Shown one piece after another: positions 6,459 through 15,712 of a stretch of 64,000 nt of DNA. The DNA comes from Maricaulis sp048268525 (GTDB lineage Bacteria; Pseudomonadota; Alphaproteobacteria; Caulobacterales; Maricaulaceae), in NCBI RefSeq assembly GCF_048268525.1, contig NZ_JBLWVH010000012.1, forward strand, positions 25,896-89,895. The letters run 5' to 3'. Position 1 is the first letter of the stretch; each line of letters begins with the position of its first letter. The translations under genes were made by a program, and so were the position numbers. The notes under the pieces are model-generated. The model did not search any database, was not told the origin of the DNA, and was given only the letters and a program-made list of their open reading frames with translations.

Positions 6459-9134
6459 ATGGCCTCTCTCGACAGTTTTTCCTGTAAACGCACCCTCACC
6501 GCAGCCGGTGAGACCTATGCCTATTTTGACCTGAAGGTCGCCGAGGCGAACGGGTTGGCCGGGGTGTCCCGCCTGCCGGGCTCGCTGAAAGTGCTTCTGG
6601 AAAACCTGTTGCGCTTTGAAGACGGCAAGACCGTCACCAAGGCCGATATCGAGGCGATGGCCGAATGGCTGACGACCCGCAAGTCGACCCATGAGATCGC
6701 CTACCGCCCGGCCCGCGTGGTCATGCAGGACTTCACCGGCGTGCCCGCCGTGGTCGACCTCGCCGCCATGCGCGACGCCGCGACCAAGCTTGGCGCCGAC
6801 CCGGACCGCATCAACCCGCAAGTCCCCGTCGACCTCGTGATCGACCATTCGGTCATGGTCGACAATTTCGGTCAGGCCAACAGCTTCGCCAAGAATGTCG
6901 AGCGCGAGTATGAGCGCAATGGCGAGCGCTACAAATTCCTCAAATGGGGCGCCAAGGCGTTTGACAATTTCCGCGTCGTCCCGCCGGGCACCGGCATCAT
7001 CCACCAGGTCAATCTGGAAAACCTCGCCCAGGCCGTCTGGACCAAGGACGAAAACGGCGAAACCATCGCCTATCCGGACACCTGCGTCGGCACCGACAGC
7101 CACACCACCATGATCAACGGCCTCGCCGTTCTCGGTTGGGGTGTTGGTGGGATCGAGGCCGAAGCCGCCATGCTCGGCCAGCCTGTCTCCATGCTGATCC
7201 CGGAAGTCATCGGCTTTGAACTGACCGGCAAGCTGCCGGAAGGCGCCACCGCCACCGACCTGGTGCTGAAAGTCGTCGAAATGCTCCGCCAGAAAGGCGT
7301 GGTCGGCAAATTCGTCGAATTCTACGGCACCGGCCTTGATCACCTGTCGCTGGAAGATGAAGCCACAATCGCCAACATGGCGCCGGAATACGGCGCGACC
7401 TGCGGCTTCTTCCCGGTCGACAACGAGACGCTCGCCTATCTCAAGGCCACTGGCCGCGATGACAAGCGCGTCGCGCTCGTGGAAGCCTACTCCAAGGCAC
7501 AAGGCATGTTCCGCCCGGAATACGACGCTGACCCGGTCTTCACCGACACGCTGCGCCTGGACATGTCGGAAGTCGTGCCAGCCGTCTCCGGCCCGAAACG
7601 CCCGCAGGACTGGATCGAGCTGTCCAATGCCTCCGCCGGCTTTGCCCGCATCATGGAAAGCGAGTACGGCAAGGGCGACGAGCTGGACAAGTCGGCCCCG
7701 GTCGAGGGCGAGGACTATGCCTTCACCAACGGCAATGTGGCGATCGCGGCGATTACCTCATGCACCAATACGTCGAACCCGTCGGTCATGCTCGGCGCAG
7801 GTCTCCTCGCCCGCAACGCCGTGGCCAAGGGGCTGAAGACCAAGCCGTGGGTCAAGACCTCGCTGGCCCCGGGTTCGCAGGTCGTCACCGACTACCTGCT
7901 GCGCGCCGGCCTCAATGACGACCTTGACGCGCTCGGCTTCGATCTCGTCGGCTATGGCTGCACCACCTGTATCGGCAATTCCGGCCCGCTGCCGCCAGCG
8001 ATCTCCAAGACCATCAACGAGAATGATCTCGTGGCGACGTCCGTTCTCTCGGGCAACCGCAATTTCGAAGGCCGGATCTCGCCGGACGTGCGCGCCAACT
8101 ATCTGGCCTCACCGCCGCTGGTTGTCGCCTACGCCCTGGCCGGATCGATGAAGGTCAATCTGGTCACCGACCCGCTGGGCCAGGACCAGGACGGCAATGA
8201 CGTCTATCTCAAGGACATCTGGCCGACCTCCGCCGAGATCGCCGAAGTCGTTCGCACCTCGGTGACCCCGGACATGTTCGCCAAACGCTATGCCAACGTG
8301 TTCAAGGGCGATGACGCCTGGGGCGGCATCGAAGTTTCCGGCGGGCTGACCTACGCCTGGGACCACACCTCGACCTATGTGCAGAACCCGCCTTACTTCG
8401 AAGGCATGACGATGGATCCGGAAAGCCCGGGCGATGTCGTCAATGCCAAGATCATGGGCCTGTTTGGCGACTCGATCACCACCGACCACATCTCGCCGGC
8501 CGGTTCGATCAAGGCCGACAGCCCGGCCGGTCGTTACCTGCAGGAACGCCAAGTGCCGGTGCTGGAGTTCAACTCCTACGGCTCGCGCCGCGGCAATCAC
8601 GAAGTGATGATGCGCGGGACGTTCGCCAATATCCGCATCAAGAACAAGATGCTGGATGGCGTCGAGGGCGGTTACACGCTGAAGGACGGCAAGCAGGTCG
8701 ACATCTTTGACGCCTGCATGGAACACCAGGCCAACGGTACGCCGCTGGTCGTGTTCGGCGGCAAGGAATATGGCACCGGGTCGTCGCGTGACTGGGCTGC
8801 CAAGGGCACCCGCCTGCTGGGCGTCAAAGCCGTGATCGCCGAGAGCTTCGAGCGTATCCACCGCTCCAATCTGATCGGAATGGGCGTGCTGCCGCTGCAG
8901 TTCGAAGACGGTGCCAGCTGGGAAGCGCTGGGTATGACCGGCGACGAAACCGTGACCATTCTGGGGATCGAGGCCCTTGAGCCGCGAGCCGTGATGACGG
9001 TGTCGATCACCTTCCCGGACGGTACCGTGAAAACGGCCCCGGCCCGCGCCCGGATCGATACCGAGAACGAGCTGGAATACTTCCGCCACGGCGGCATCCT
9101 GCACTACGTGCTGCGCAATCTCGCAGCGTCGTAA
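6459..9134 (+). CDS. acnA: Aconitate hydratase A
   Basis: TCA-cycle enzyme interconverting citrate and isocitrate, 891 residues, of the AcnA/IRP1 type. The three [4Fe-4S] ligands are visible: Cys435 in SCTNTSNPS, and Cys501 and Cys504 in YGCTTCIGNSG, the same numbering as E. coli AcnA. The C-terminal swivelling domain carries GSSRDWAAKGTRLLG. The start MASLDSF at 6459 has GAGGA ten bases upstream; an in-frame ATG at 6444 would add five residues. It is monocistronic and divergent from the ccm operon. AcnA proteins are oxidant sensitive, which fits the other redox modules here. Confidence 0.97.
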   Translation: MASLDSFSCKRTLTAAGETYAYFDLKVAEANGLAGVSRLPGSLKVLLENLLRFEDGKTVTKADIEAMAEWLTTRKSTHEIAYRPARVVMQDFTGVPAVVDLAAMRDAATKLGADPDRINPQVPVDLVIDHSVMVDNFGQANSFAKNVEREYERNGERYKFLKWGAKAFDNFRVVPPGTGIIHQVNLENLAQAVWTKDENGETIAYPDTCVGTDSHTTMINGLAVLGWGVGGIEAEAAMLGQPVSMLIPEVIGFELTGKLPEGATATDLVLKVVEMLRQKGVVGKFVEFYGTGLDHLSLEDEATIANMAPEYGATCGFFPVDNETLAYLKATGRDDKRVALVEAYSKAQGMFRPEYDADPVFTDTLRLDMSEVVPAVSGPKRPQDWIELSNASAGFARIMESEYGKGDELDKSAPVEGEDYAFTNGNVAIAAITSCTNTSNPSVMLGAGLLARNAVAKGLKTKPWVKTSLAPGSQVVTDYLLRAGLNDDLDALGFDLVGYGCTTCIGNSGPLPPAISKTINENDLVATSVLSGNRNFEGRISPDVRANYLASPPLVVAYALAGSMKVNLVTDPLGQDQDGNDVYLKDIWPTSAEIAEVVRTSVTPDMFAKRYANVFKGDDAWGGIEVSGGLTYAWDHTSTYVQNPPYFEGMTMDPESPGDVVNAKIMGLFGDSITTDHISPAGSIKADSPAGRYLQERQVPVLEFNSYGSRRGNHEVMMRGTFANIRIKNKMLDGVEGGYTLKDGKQVDIFDACMEHQANGTPLVVFGGKEYGTGSSRDWAAKGTRLLGVKAVIAESFERIHRSNLIGMGVLPLQFEDGASWEALGMTGDETVTILGIEALEPRAVMTVSITFPDGTVKTAPARARIDTENELEYFRHGGILHYVLRNLAAS

Positions 9135-9211
9135 GACTGCGGCCATCAAGCTCCCGTCCGCGTCACGTCCATTTGATTGGATGATGCGGGCGGGCATGCT
9201 TATCTAAGCGC

Positions 9212-9958
9212 ATGAAATGGCTGTCCGCCCTCTTCCTGTCCGTCCTCGGATGGGCCTGCCTCCCGGCTGCGCACGCGATTGACGAGCCCGGCACGGAGGA
9301 CGAGCGCCCTGTCCTGGTCGAGCTTTTCACGAGCCAAGGATGTGGACTGTGCCCAGAAGCGAACCGCTATCTCGGTGAGCTCGACCAGCGCGACAATGTC
9401 TTCGTACTCGCCTACGCAGTGTCCTATTGGGACATGTATGGCTGGACCGACACCTATGCCCGTCCGGAATACGTCCAGCGCCAACGCACCTATCTGCCCC
9501 GACTGGACGTTCCCCGGCTCTACACACCCCATTTCGTGGTCGATGGTGTGACCGATGCCCCCGGTTGGGAGCAGGATGCGGTCGCCAATGCCGTCGAGGC
9601 CCGCCTGACCGCGATGCCCGGAAGTCCGGTGATCACTGTGGCAGACGGCCCTTTCGGATCATTTCGCGTCAGCCTCGACGGCGAAGCGCCCGAAGAGGAA
9701 CTGGATGTCTGGCTCGTCGCCTACGCGCCCGGCTGGGCTTCCGTCTCAGTCCTGTCCGGCGAGAATGAGGGCCTAGACATGCTTCACTATAACATGGTGA
9801 AGAGTCTGACTTATTTAGGAAATTGGTCGGGCGGCCCGACCACCTTCACAGGTGAGAGCTTTCGGCGGTATGGCACCGTCGCCATCGTGCAAGGCGCCAA
9901 TGGCGGCCCCGTATACGGGTATGCGCGTGTCGCGCCCAGCAATGGTTCTGACCGCTAA
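9212..9958 (+). CDS. DUF1223 exported protein, thioredoxin-like
   Basis: A 248-residue secreted protein with a signal peptide (residues 1-22, ending AAHAID). It belongs to the DUF1223 family, which has a thioredoxin-like fold with the motif TSQGCGLCPEANRYL; the CxxC pair suggests a redox role in the periplasm, but no substrate is known. The segment YWDMYGWTDTYARPEYVQRQ is family-typical. Its TAA stop interlocks with the TAG stop of the convergent regA gene. The next genes encode a redox-sensing two-component system, which is suggestive but not proof of a link. Confidence 0.85.
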   Translation: MKWLSALFLSVLGWACLPAAHAIDEPGTEDERPVLVELFTSQGCGLCPEANRYLGELDQRDNVFVLAYAVSYWDMYGWTDTYARPEYVQRQRTYLPRLDVPRLYTPHFVVDGVTDAPGWEQDAVANAVEARLTAMPGSPVITVADGPFGSFRVSLDGEAPEEELDVWLVAYAPGWASVSVLSGENEGLDMLHYNMVKSLTYLGNWSGGPTTFTGESFRRYGTVAIVQGANGGPVYGYARVAPSNGSDR

Positions 9959-10506
9959 CGCGGTGCGCGCTTGGCGAGAATGCGTTGCAAGGTGCGACGG
10001 TGCATGTTCAGGCGGCGGGCTGTTTCGGAGACATTGTGATCACACAGCTCAAACACACGCTGAATGTGCTCCCAGCGCACCCGATCAGCTGACATCGGAT
10101 TCTCCGGCGGTTCCGGCTTGTCTTCCGGATGGGCCAGGAGAGCTTTGATGATGTCATCGGCGTCAGCCGGCTTGGACAGATAGTCGACGGCGCCCGCCTT
10201 CACGGCCGCAACCGCGGTGGCGATATTGCCATACCCTGTAAGCATCACAACGCGGCAATCCGCTCGCGAAGCATGCAGTGCCTTCACGACATCCAGGCCG
10301 TCACCATCCTGCAGGCGCAGGTCCAGCACCGCGAAAGCCGGCGGATTGGATCGCGCCACTTCCTTGGCTTCATCAACGCTTGCCACGGCAGACACAATGA
10401 AGCCGCGACCGGTCATGGCCCGGCCGAGCCGGGTGCGGAAAGGCGCGTCATCGTCCAGGATGAGAAGAGACTTGTCGTCGGGAAGTTCGTATTCGATCTC
10501 GCTCAC
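9955..10506 (-). CDS. regA: Redox response regulator RegA/ActR/PrrA
   Basis: A 183-residue response regulator. The receiver domain has the acidic pocket LILDDD (16-20), phospho-acceptor Asp62 (FAVLDLRLQDGDG), and the later TGYG and KPAD motifs. After a Pro-rich linker (PEDKPEPPENP) comes a Fis-type helix-turn-helix with NVSETARRLNMHRRTLQRIL, which is almost invariant in RegA/ActR/PrrA. The family globally controls respiration, carbon and nitrogen fixation and cytochrome genes in response to redox state. It lies 37 bases downstream of regB and is probably co-transcribed. Confidence 0.95.
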   Translation of the reverse strand: MSEIEYELPDDKSLLILDDDAPFRTRLGRAMTGRGFIVSAVASVDEAKEVARSNPPAFAVLDLRLQDGDGLDVVKALHASRADCRVVMLTGYGNIATAVAAVKAGAVDYLSKPADADDIIKALLAHPEDKPEPPENPMSADRVRWEHIQRVFELCDHNVSETARRLNMHRRTLQRILAKRAPR

Positions 10507-10543
10507 GCGTCGGTCCTCGCAAAATCCGATGGTGATTCACTGT

Positions 10544-11869
10544 CTAGCCCACCGCGTGCTGCGCCTCCACCCGTTTACGCGGCCAGCGGATCGAGACGAT
10601 GGCGCCGCCCGGTGCGGGCGCATTGTCGAAACGCACCACACCGCCGCTCTTCTCGATCATTGTCTTGGCGATGAAGACCCCGAGACCAAGCCCCCCCTGG
10701 CCGGGAGTTCCTGACCGGGTCGTGACATAGGGTTCGCCAATTTTTGACAGGATGTCGGACGAAAAACCCGGTCCGTCATCCATAACCCGCACATAGATGT
10801 TGGTCCGGTCCCACCGGCCTTCGACGACAACGCGGGAGACGGCGAAATCGACCGAGTTTTCAATGAAATTGCCGATCCCGTAGAGGAGTTCCGGGATCCG
10901 CCTCAAGACCGGTGGCTCGTCGTCGGTGCCCGCGCCCAGCTGGACACTCACGACAGGCCCGAGGCCCTGAAGTGGTGCGCTCGCCTCTTCCAGTGCGGCG
11001 AGCAGTTCGATGCGGTCATGGCGGGCATCGGAAGCTTCCTGCACTTCACCGAGGCGCTTCAGGATGTCGCGGCAACGACGGGCCTGGGTGACCAGAAGCT
11101 CCGCATCTTCTCCAAGCGGCGTGCCCGCCTCGATCTCGCGAAGCATTTCCTTGGCCGTCAACTGGATTGTGGCCAGTGGCGTGCCGAGCTCATGGGCCGC
11201 GGCCGCCGCCAGGGCACCGAGCGCTGACAACCTCTGTTCCCTGGACAATACGCTCTGGGTTGCTGCGAGCGCCGTCGCCATCCGCTTGCCCTCATGGCTG
11301 ACCCGCCACGAGTAGACCGCGGTGAAAGCCACAGCGATGAAGATCGCCGCCCACAGGCCAAAGACGTACATGCCGGGAAGATCCAGCGTCTCTCCGTCAT
11401 ACCAGGGGAGCGGCATGCTCCACACCCACATGGCGCCAGTGCCTGTGAAAGCGATGGCCGCCACACCGCTGGACCACCTTGGCGGCAGGGCGGCAACGGC
11501 AATGATGATCGGCGCGGCCAGCATCACGACAAAGGGGTTTTGCAACCCACCTGTCAGCATCAGCAAGGCGCACATCTGCAGGACATCATAACCAAGCTGC
11601 CCGAACGCCTCCCAGTCACGGGCAAATTTCTGTGGCGGAACAGCCAGTGTGAGCCAGGTATTGACCAGGGCACTGAGCAGGATGATGCCCAGGCACAGGC
11701 CGACAGGCAGCTCGAAGCCGGCAAGAAAATGGACCGTCAGGATGGTTATTGTCTGACCACCGACCGCGAGCCAGCGCAGCATGACCAGCGTTCTCAGACG
11801 CAACCTGCCAAAAACGGGCGTCAGATGAGCGTTGGCGCCATACGGGTCCCAATCATTCTCAATCGTCAT
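10544..11869 (-). CDS. regB: Redox sensor histidine kinase RegB/ActS/PrrB
   Basis: A 441-residue membrane kinase with six N-terminal helices. It carries the quinone-interaction motif GGLQNPF (107-113), the H-box AAAAHELGTPLA with His226, the redox-active cysteine Cys266 in QARRCRDILKRL, and an ATPase domain with N (NFIENSVDFA) and G (GLGLGVFIAKTMIEKSGG) boxes. These are the features used by Rhodobacter RegB to sense the quinone pool and disulfide state. It is divergent from the SCO1/SenC gene, matching the classical regB-senC-regA region. Confidence 0.95.
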   Translation of the reverse strand: MTIENDWDPYGANAHLTPVFGRLRLRTLVMLRWLAVGGQTITILTVHFLAGFELPVGLCLGIILLSALVNTWLTLAVPPQKFARDWEAFGQLGYDVLQMCALLMLTGGLQNPFVVMLAAPIIIAVAALPPRWSSGVAAIAFTGTGAMWVWSMPLPWYDGETLDLPGMYVFGLWAAIFIAVAFTAVYSWRVSHEGKRMATALAATQSVLSREQRLSALGALAAAAAHELGTPLATIQLTAKEMLREIEAGTPLGEDAELLVTQARRCRDILKRLGEVQEASDARHDRIELLAALEEASAPLQGLGPVVSVQLGAGTDDEPPVLRRIPELLYGIGNFIENSVDFAVSRVVVEGRWDRTNIYVRVMDDGPGFSSDILSKIGEPYVTTRSGTPGQGGLGLGVFIAKTMIEKSGGVVRFDNAPAPGGAIVSIRWPRKRVEAQHAVG

Positions 11870-12017
11870 GGCAAACCTCCCGCAAGCGTGACCGCGTGCC
11901 GCGATGGACAGGCGACAGGCTTGGCCCTACCTTCGCAGCCGCAGCAAACCCATGTGTTTGGACTAACATGCTTCGTCCGCGCGCGGATAGATCGCGCCGG
12001 AGTTCCCAGGAGTGACA

Positions 12018-12650
12018 ATGCCGCGCCCATTGCTCTGGCTTCTCATCGCCGCACCAACCGTGCTGCTGATCGCCTTTTTCTCGCAGTTCCTGATGAATGA
12101 CGACTCGCAACAGGTGCGACGTGGAGCTGTCCGCACGAGTGGCGAAGCACAGATTGGCGGGCCGTTTGAACTGGTTGACCAGACCGGCGCCACCGTCACC
12201 CAAGAGACCTATTCGGGCAAGCTCATGCTGATCTATTTCGGCTATACTTATTGCCCCGATGCCTGCCCGTTCTCGCTGCAGATCATGGCCGCCGCAATGG
12301 ACCGGCTGACCGCCAGTGAACGCGCCCGCATCCAGCCGATCCTGATCAGTTTCGACCCCGAGCGCGACACCGTCGAGCAAATGGCCCGCTATGTCAGCTC
12401 CCCTGCCTTTCCGGAGGGCCTTGTCGGCCTGACCGGCACGGAAGAACAGATTTCAGCCGCCGCCCGGGCGTACCGCGTCGTCTATCAACGCGCCGAGGAC
12501 GCTGGCAGCGGCGATTATCTGATGGACCATTCCTCCTTCATCTACCTGATGGATGCGGACGGCGTATTCGTGGACGTCTTCCCGCCGGGGGTTGATCCGG
12601 TAGATGTCGCGGCCCGCCTGCAAGACTTCCTTGAGGAAAACCCCGGATAG
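12018..12650 (+). CDS. senC: SCO1/SenC copper chaperone
   Basis: Membrane-anchored thioredoxin-fold protein (210 residues, one N-terminal helix at 5-24) that delivers copper to the CuA/CuB centres of cytochrome oxidase. The copper ligands are Cys79 and Cys83 in YTYCPDACPF and His171 in LMDHSSFIYL. ATG at 12018 has CAGGAG at 12007-12012; a GTG two codons earlier overlaps this site and is not preferred. It is transcribed divergently from regB; in Rhodobacter senC belongs to the same locus and helps redox signalling. Confidence 0.95.
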   Translation: MPRPLLWLLIAAPTVLLIAFFSQFLMNDDSQQVRRGAVRTSGEAQIGGPFELVDQTGATVTQETYSGKLMLIYFGYTYCPDACPFSLQIMAAAMDRLTASERARIQPILISFDPERDTVEQMARYVSSPAFPEGLVGLTGTEEQISAAARAYRVVYQRAEDAGSGDYLMDHSSFIYLMDADGVFVDVFPPGVDPVDVAARLQDFLEENPG

Positions 12651-12696
12651 TCATCCGGAACAGCGGTTGCGTCTGGCGCCATCGCGAGGAGAGCAC

Positions 12697-13959
12697 ATGC
12701 TTTACAGCGTTTATGAGTTCAACCGGATGGCGATGACTCCATGGCGAGCCGCTGCCAACGCCACGCGCCAGATGATGCGCTCGCCGATGAATCCGATGGG
12801 AGACACCATGGCCGGCCGCACGATGGCGGCGGCTGCAGAATTGTTCGAGTCCGTCACCCGGCGTTACGCCAAACCGGAGTGGATGATTGACCAGATCGAG
12901 ATCAATGGCGCGCAGGTCGGCGTCAGCGAACAGACCATCTGGACCAAACCCTGGTGCTCGCTTCTCCATTTCGAGCGCGACCAGGACGCGCTGATCGCAG
13001 CACGCGGCGAAACTTCTGACAGGAAAGTCCTGTTTGTCGCGCCTATGTCCGGTCACTACGCGACGCTGCTGCGCGGCACTGTCGAGGCGTTTCTGCCGGA
13101 CAGTGAAGTCTATATCACCGACTGGCATGACGCGCGCTCGGTGCCCGTCACCGAAGGCCGGTTCAATCTCGACGACTTCACGAGCTATATCCGCGAGATG
13201 ATCACCCTTCTCGGGCCCGATCTGCATGTGGTGGCCGTATGTCAGCCCGGCCCGCCAACCCTCGCTGCGATTGCAATGATGGCCGAGGATGACGACCCGA
13301 ACAGACCGGCCTCGATGACGTTCATGGGATCTCCGATCGACACCCGGCTGTCGCCGACTGTTCCCAACAAGCTGGCCGAAGAAAAGCCGTTCGACTGGTT
13401 TGCCAGCAATCTGATCCATACGGTCCCGGCTCCAAATCCGGGTGCTTTCCGCCGCGTCTACCCGGGCTTCCTTCAATTGGCCGGTTTCATGAACATGAAT
13501 CTGGACCGGCATGTCGATGCGCACTGGAATTTCTATACCCATCTGGTCGACGGCGATGGCGACAGTGCCGAGAAGCACCGAACCTTCTACGATGAATATC
13601 TCGCCGTCATGGATCTGTCCGAAGAGTTTTACCTGCAAACGATCACCGACGTGTTCCAGGAGCACAAGCTGGCACGCGGGCAACAGACTCATGGTGACCG
13701 GATTGTCGACCCGTCAGCCATCAAGGACATCGCCCTTCTGACCGTCGAGGGTGAGAATGACGACATTTCAGGGATTGGTCAGACCCAGGCCGCCCACACC
13801 CTGTGTGGCAATCTGCCCGAAGCGCTCCAACAGGACTGGGTCCAGCCCTCGGTCGGCCATTACGGCGTCTTCAACGGACGCCGTTTCCGCGAGGAGATCG
13901 CGCCCCGGATGAAAACGTTCATGGATGAGACCGGCAAGGCAGCACTCGAAATCCGCTAG
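12697..13959 (+). CDS. phaZ: Intracellular polyhydroxyalkanoate depolymerase PhaZ
   Basis: A 420-residue enzyme of the intracellular PHB depolymerase family that mobilises stored polyester granules to hydroxyacids. It has no signal peptide. The active-site element is VVAVCQPGPPTLA with Cys182 in the position of the catalytic cysteine of the Ralstonia PhaZa1 type enzymes; the Asp lies near LLTVEGENDDISGIGQT and the His in QPSVGHYGVFNGRRF. Family N-terminus MLYSVYEFNR and start at 12697 with GAGGAG upstream. PHA synthase and phasin genes are not in the window. A strong terminator follows. Confidence 0.94.
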   Translation: MLYSVYEFNRMAMTPWRAAANATRQMMRSPMNPMGDTMAGRTMAAAAELFESVTRRYAKPEWMIDQIEINGAQVGVSEQTIWTKPWCSLLHFERDQDALIAARGETSDRKVLFVAPMSGHYATLLRGTVEAFLPDSEVYITDWHDARSVPVTEGRFNLDDFTSYIREMITLLGPDLHVVAVCQPGPPTLAAIAMMAEDDDPNRPASMTFMGSPIDTRLSPTVPNKLAEEKPFDWFASNLIHTVPAPNPGAFRRVYPGFLQLAGFMNMNLDRHVDAHWNFYTHLVDGDGDSAEKHRTFYDEYLAVMDLSEEFYLQTITDVFQEHKLARGQQTHGDRIVDPSAIKDIALLTVEGENDDISGIGQTQAAHTLCGNLPEALQQDWVQPSVGHYGVFNGRRFREEIAPRMKTFMDETGKAALEIR

Positions 13960-13983
13960 CTTCCCTTACCCACCCTGACAACA

Positions 13984-14016
13984 AAAAAGGCGCCGCCCGG
14001 GATGGGCGGCGCCTTT
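13984..14016. terminator. Rho-independent terminator after phaZ
   Basis: Stem AAAGGCGCCGCCC paired with GGGCGGCGCCTTT, short loop GGGAT, followed by a T-rich stretch (CTGTTTG). The A-rich left flank makes it usable in both directions, so it can end phaZ and the convergent exported-protein gene at 14038. Confidence 0.88.
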
Positions 14017-14037
14017 CTGTTTGTGCTGCGCGCCGGA

Positions 14038-15606
14038 TCAGGGCGCTTCGGAAGTGATGGTCAATCCGAGTGAGTTGTAGTCGAACGCACCAGCTTCGAT
14101 ATCGACCAGCATGTCACCAATGCTCAGTGGTGCAGGCGGGGTCATGTCGACCGTCAGGCTGCCACCCTGGTTGATGAAGTTGGTCAGGGCTGTCGACAGT
14201 TGAGCCAGAACAGGGCGAGGAACTTCCGGCGGGGCTGCCATCAAGCTCATACCGAGCATCGCGCCGGCCTGGACACGCAGCTCTTCCTTGCTCACGCCCT
14301 GGGTCGCAGCCCCGGCTTCCAGTGCCCGGTCGAGGATCGACAGGTCAACCAGTCGCATCGAGATATTGTTGATGAGCAACGGAGCCATCATCTGCGCCAT
14401 CGCGTCCAGCTGCGCATCCTCATCGGATTCGTCGAGGGCTCCCAGCGTTGCCATAGTATCCGGCAAGCTCTCCAAGTATGCATCATAGCCGGAGACATCC
14501 TGGCCCATTTCGATGCGCAGGCCGTCCGTCAACTCGATATAATTGTCGCCGGTCGTGTAAGCGCGGCCGGTGTCCTCGTCATAAATCGAGTTCGCCGCCA
14601 TGCGCAGTTCGAGCTGCTCATAGCCGAGCATGCCAAGACCCATCGCCAGCTGTGCGCCAGCCGGCTTCGACGGATCGGGAATCAACATCGCCGATCCAAG
14701 CTCCGCCGTGCTGGTGATGCGCGAACCATAACGCTCCATCGCCGCCGTGAAGTGGTCCATCGAGAAGTGAACACCCGACGCTTCGACAAGAATGTCCCGA
14801 ATGGCAAAACTGTCATAGACGTCAAGCGGCGACAGGAATGCACTCTGGTAATAGGCCTGCGCGATGGAACTGTCATCGGCTCCGGCCGCGGCGGCGTCCA
14901 TCATGTCGGCATAGGCCTCTGTCTGGAAACCAACCAGAGAAACCTCGCCCATGTTCACCGTAATTTCGTCGCCACTTTCATCGACGCCGGAGAACCCGAA
15001 GCCCAGCATGGCCATGCGGCCAAGTTCGACGCGGGTGTAGTTCTCGATCACCAGGCGGGCTAGGCCGAATTCGAACGGGCCCGATTCATCGGCGCCGGCT
15101 CCTGTCAGCCCATCGATGCTGAAGCCCTCGAACTCATAGGTATTCCACGCCGGCTCATAGTCTTCATCGGTCTCACCGGCGACAGCCCGGCCAAAGTCTG
15201 TTGTCAGCGCGTCATTGGGGCCCTCCAGACTGATCCGGTCCAGGCGCACGACGGTCCCGTCCTCGTCATCGGTTCCTGAAATGCCTTCCAGAGCCAAGGC
15301 GTCAAACAGGACTTCACCATTGGAATCGAGGCGAAGCGACTCGAAGACCATGCGGTCAGCATGAACTTCATCGCTTGAGTCGAGATCATCGTCGTTGAAG
15401 TCGGAGAACGTCACATCATTGAGCGTGTAGCGGCCATTGCGGTAGTCGGCGCTCTCGAAACTGATGGACTCATGTGAGCCATCGAGGCCCATCCGGGCCA
15501 TGGCGGCTTCCGCTGCGGCACGGCTTTGCGCCTCCACGCTGCCAGCCGGCAACATGTAGACAGCGACACTCGCAGCAGCTGCGGCGGTAAGCAGATTGTA
15601 TCTCAT
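14038..15606 (-). CDS. Large exported acidic protein of unknown function
   Basis: A 522-residue protein with a signal peptide (about 1-27, ending EAQS), very rich in Asp, Glu, Ser and Leu. I do not recognise the family. It contains repeated short patterns around xxLxLDxNGEVxFDxLALEGISG and LRLVIEN/LMxxNISM, which suggest an extended beta-rich periplasmic or outer-membrane-associated protein. ATG at 15606 is preceded by AGGGGGT, a clear ribosome-binding site; the frame is open upstream to 15978 but that part overlaps the PBP gene and is not coding. A DUF945-like or AsmA-like role is possible but not supported by a motif I can point to. Confidence 0.75.
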   Translation of the reverse strand: MRYNLLTAAAAASVAVYMLPAGSVEAQSRAAAEAAMARMGLDGSHESISFESADYRNGRYTLNDVTFSDFNDDDLDSSDEVHADRMVFESLRLDSNGEVLFDALALEGISGTDDEDGTVVRLDRISLEGPNDALTTDFGRAVAGETDEDYEPAWNTYEFEGFSIDGLTGAGADESGPFEFGLARLVIENYTRVELGRMAMLGFGFSGVDESGDEITVNMGEVSLVGFQTEAYADMMDAAAAGADDSSIAQAYYQSAFLSPLDVYDSFAIRDILVEASGVHFSMDHFTAAMERYGSRITSTAELGSAMLIPDPSKPAGAQLAMGLGMLGYEQLELRMAANSIYDEDTGRAYTTGDNYIELTDGLRIEMGQDVSGYDAYLESLPDTMATLGALDESDEDAQLDAMAQMMAPLLINNISMRLVDLSILDRALEAGAATQGVSKEELRVQAGAMLGMSLMAAPPEVPRPVLAQLSTALTNFINQGGSLTVDMTPPAPLSIGDMLVDIEAGAFDYNSLGLTITSEAP

Positions 15607-15712
15607 TATGACCCCCTTTTGGATCGGTGTTTTCAATTCCCTCAACGGAGAGTTTAACACCGCAATTGCGACACGTCGCTGAAACCTGCCGCTGTTTTGG
15701 GGGGATTCCGTG

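Noticed and set aside
6297..7502. Long minus-strand open frame (401 codons) opposite acnA
   Set aside because: Antisense to a complete aconitase with its three cluster cysteines; the frame has no recognisable domain.
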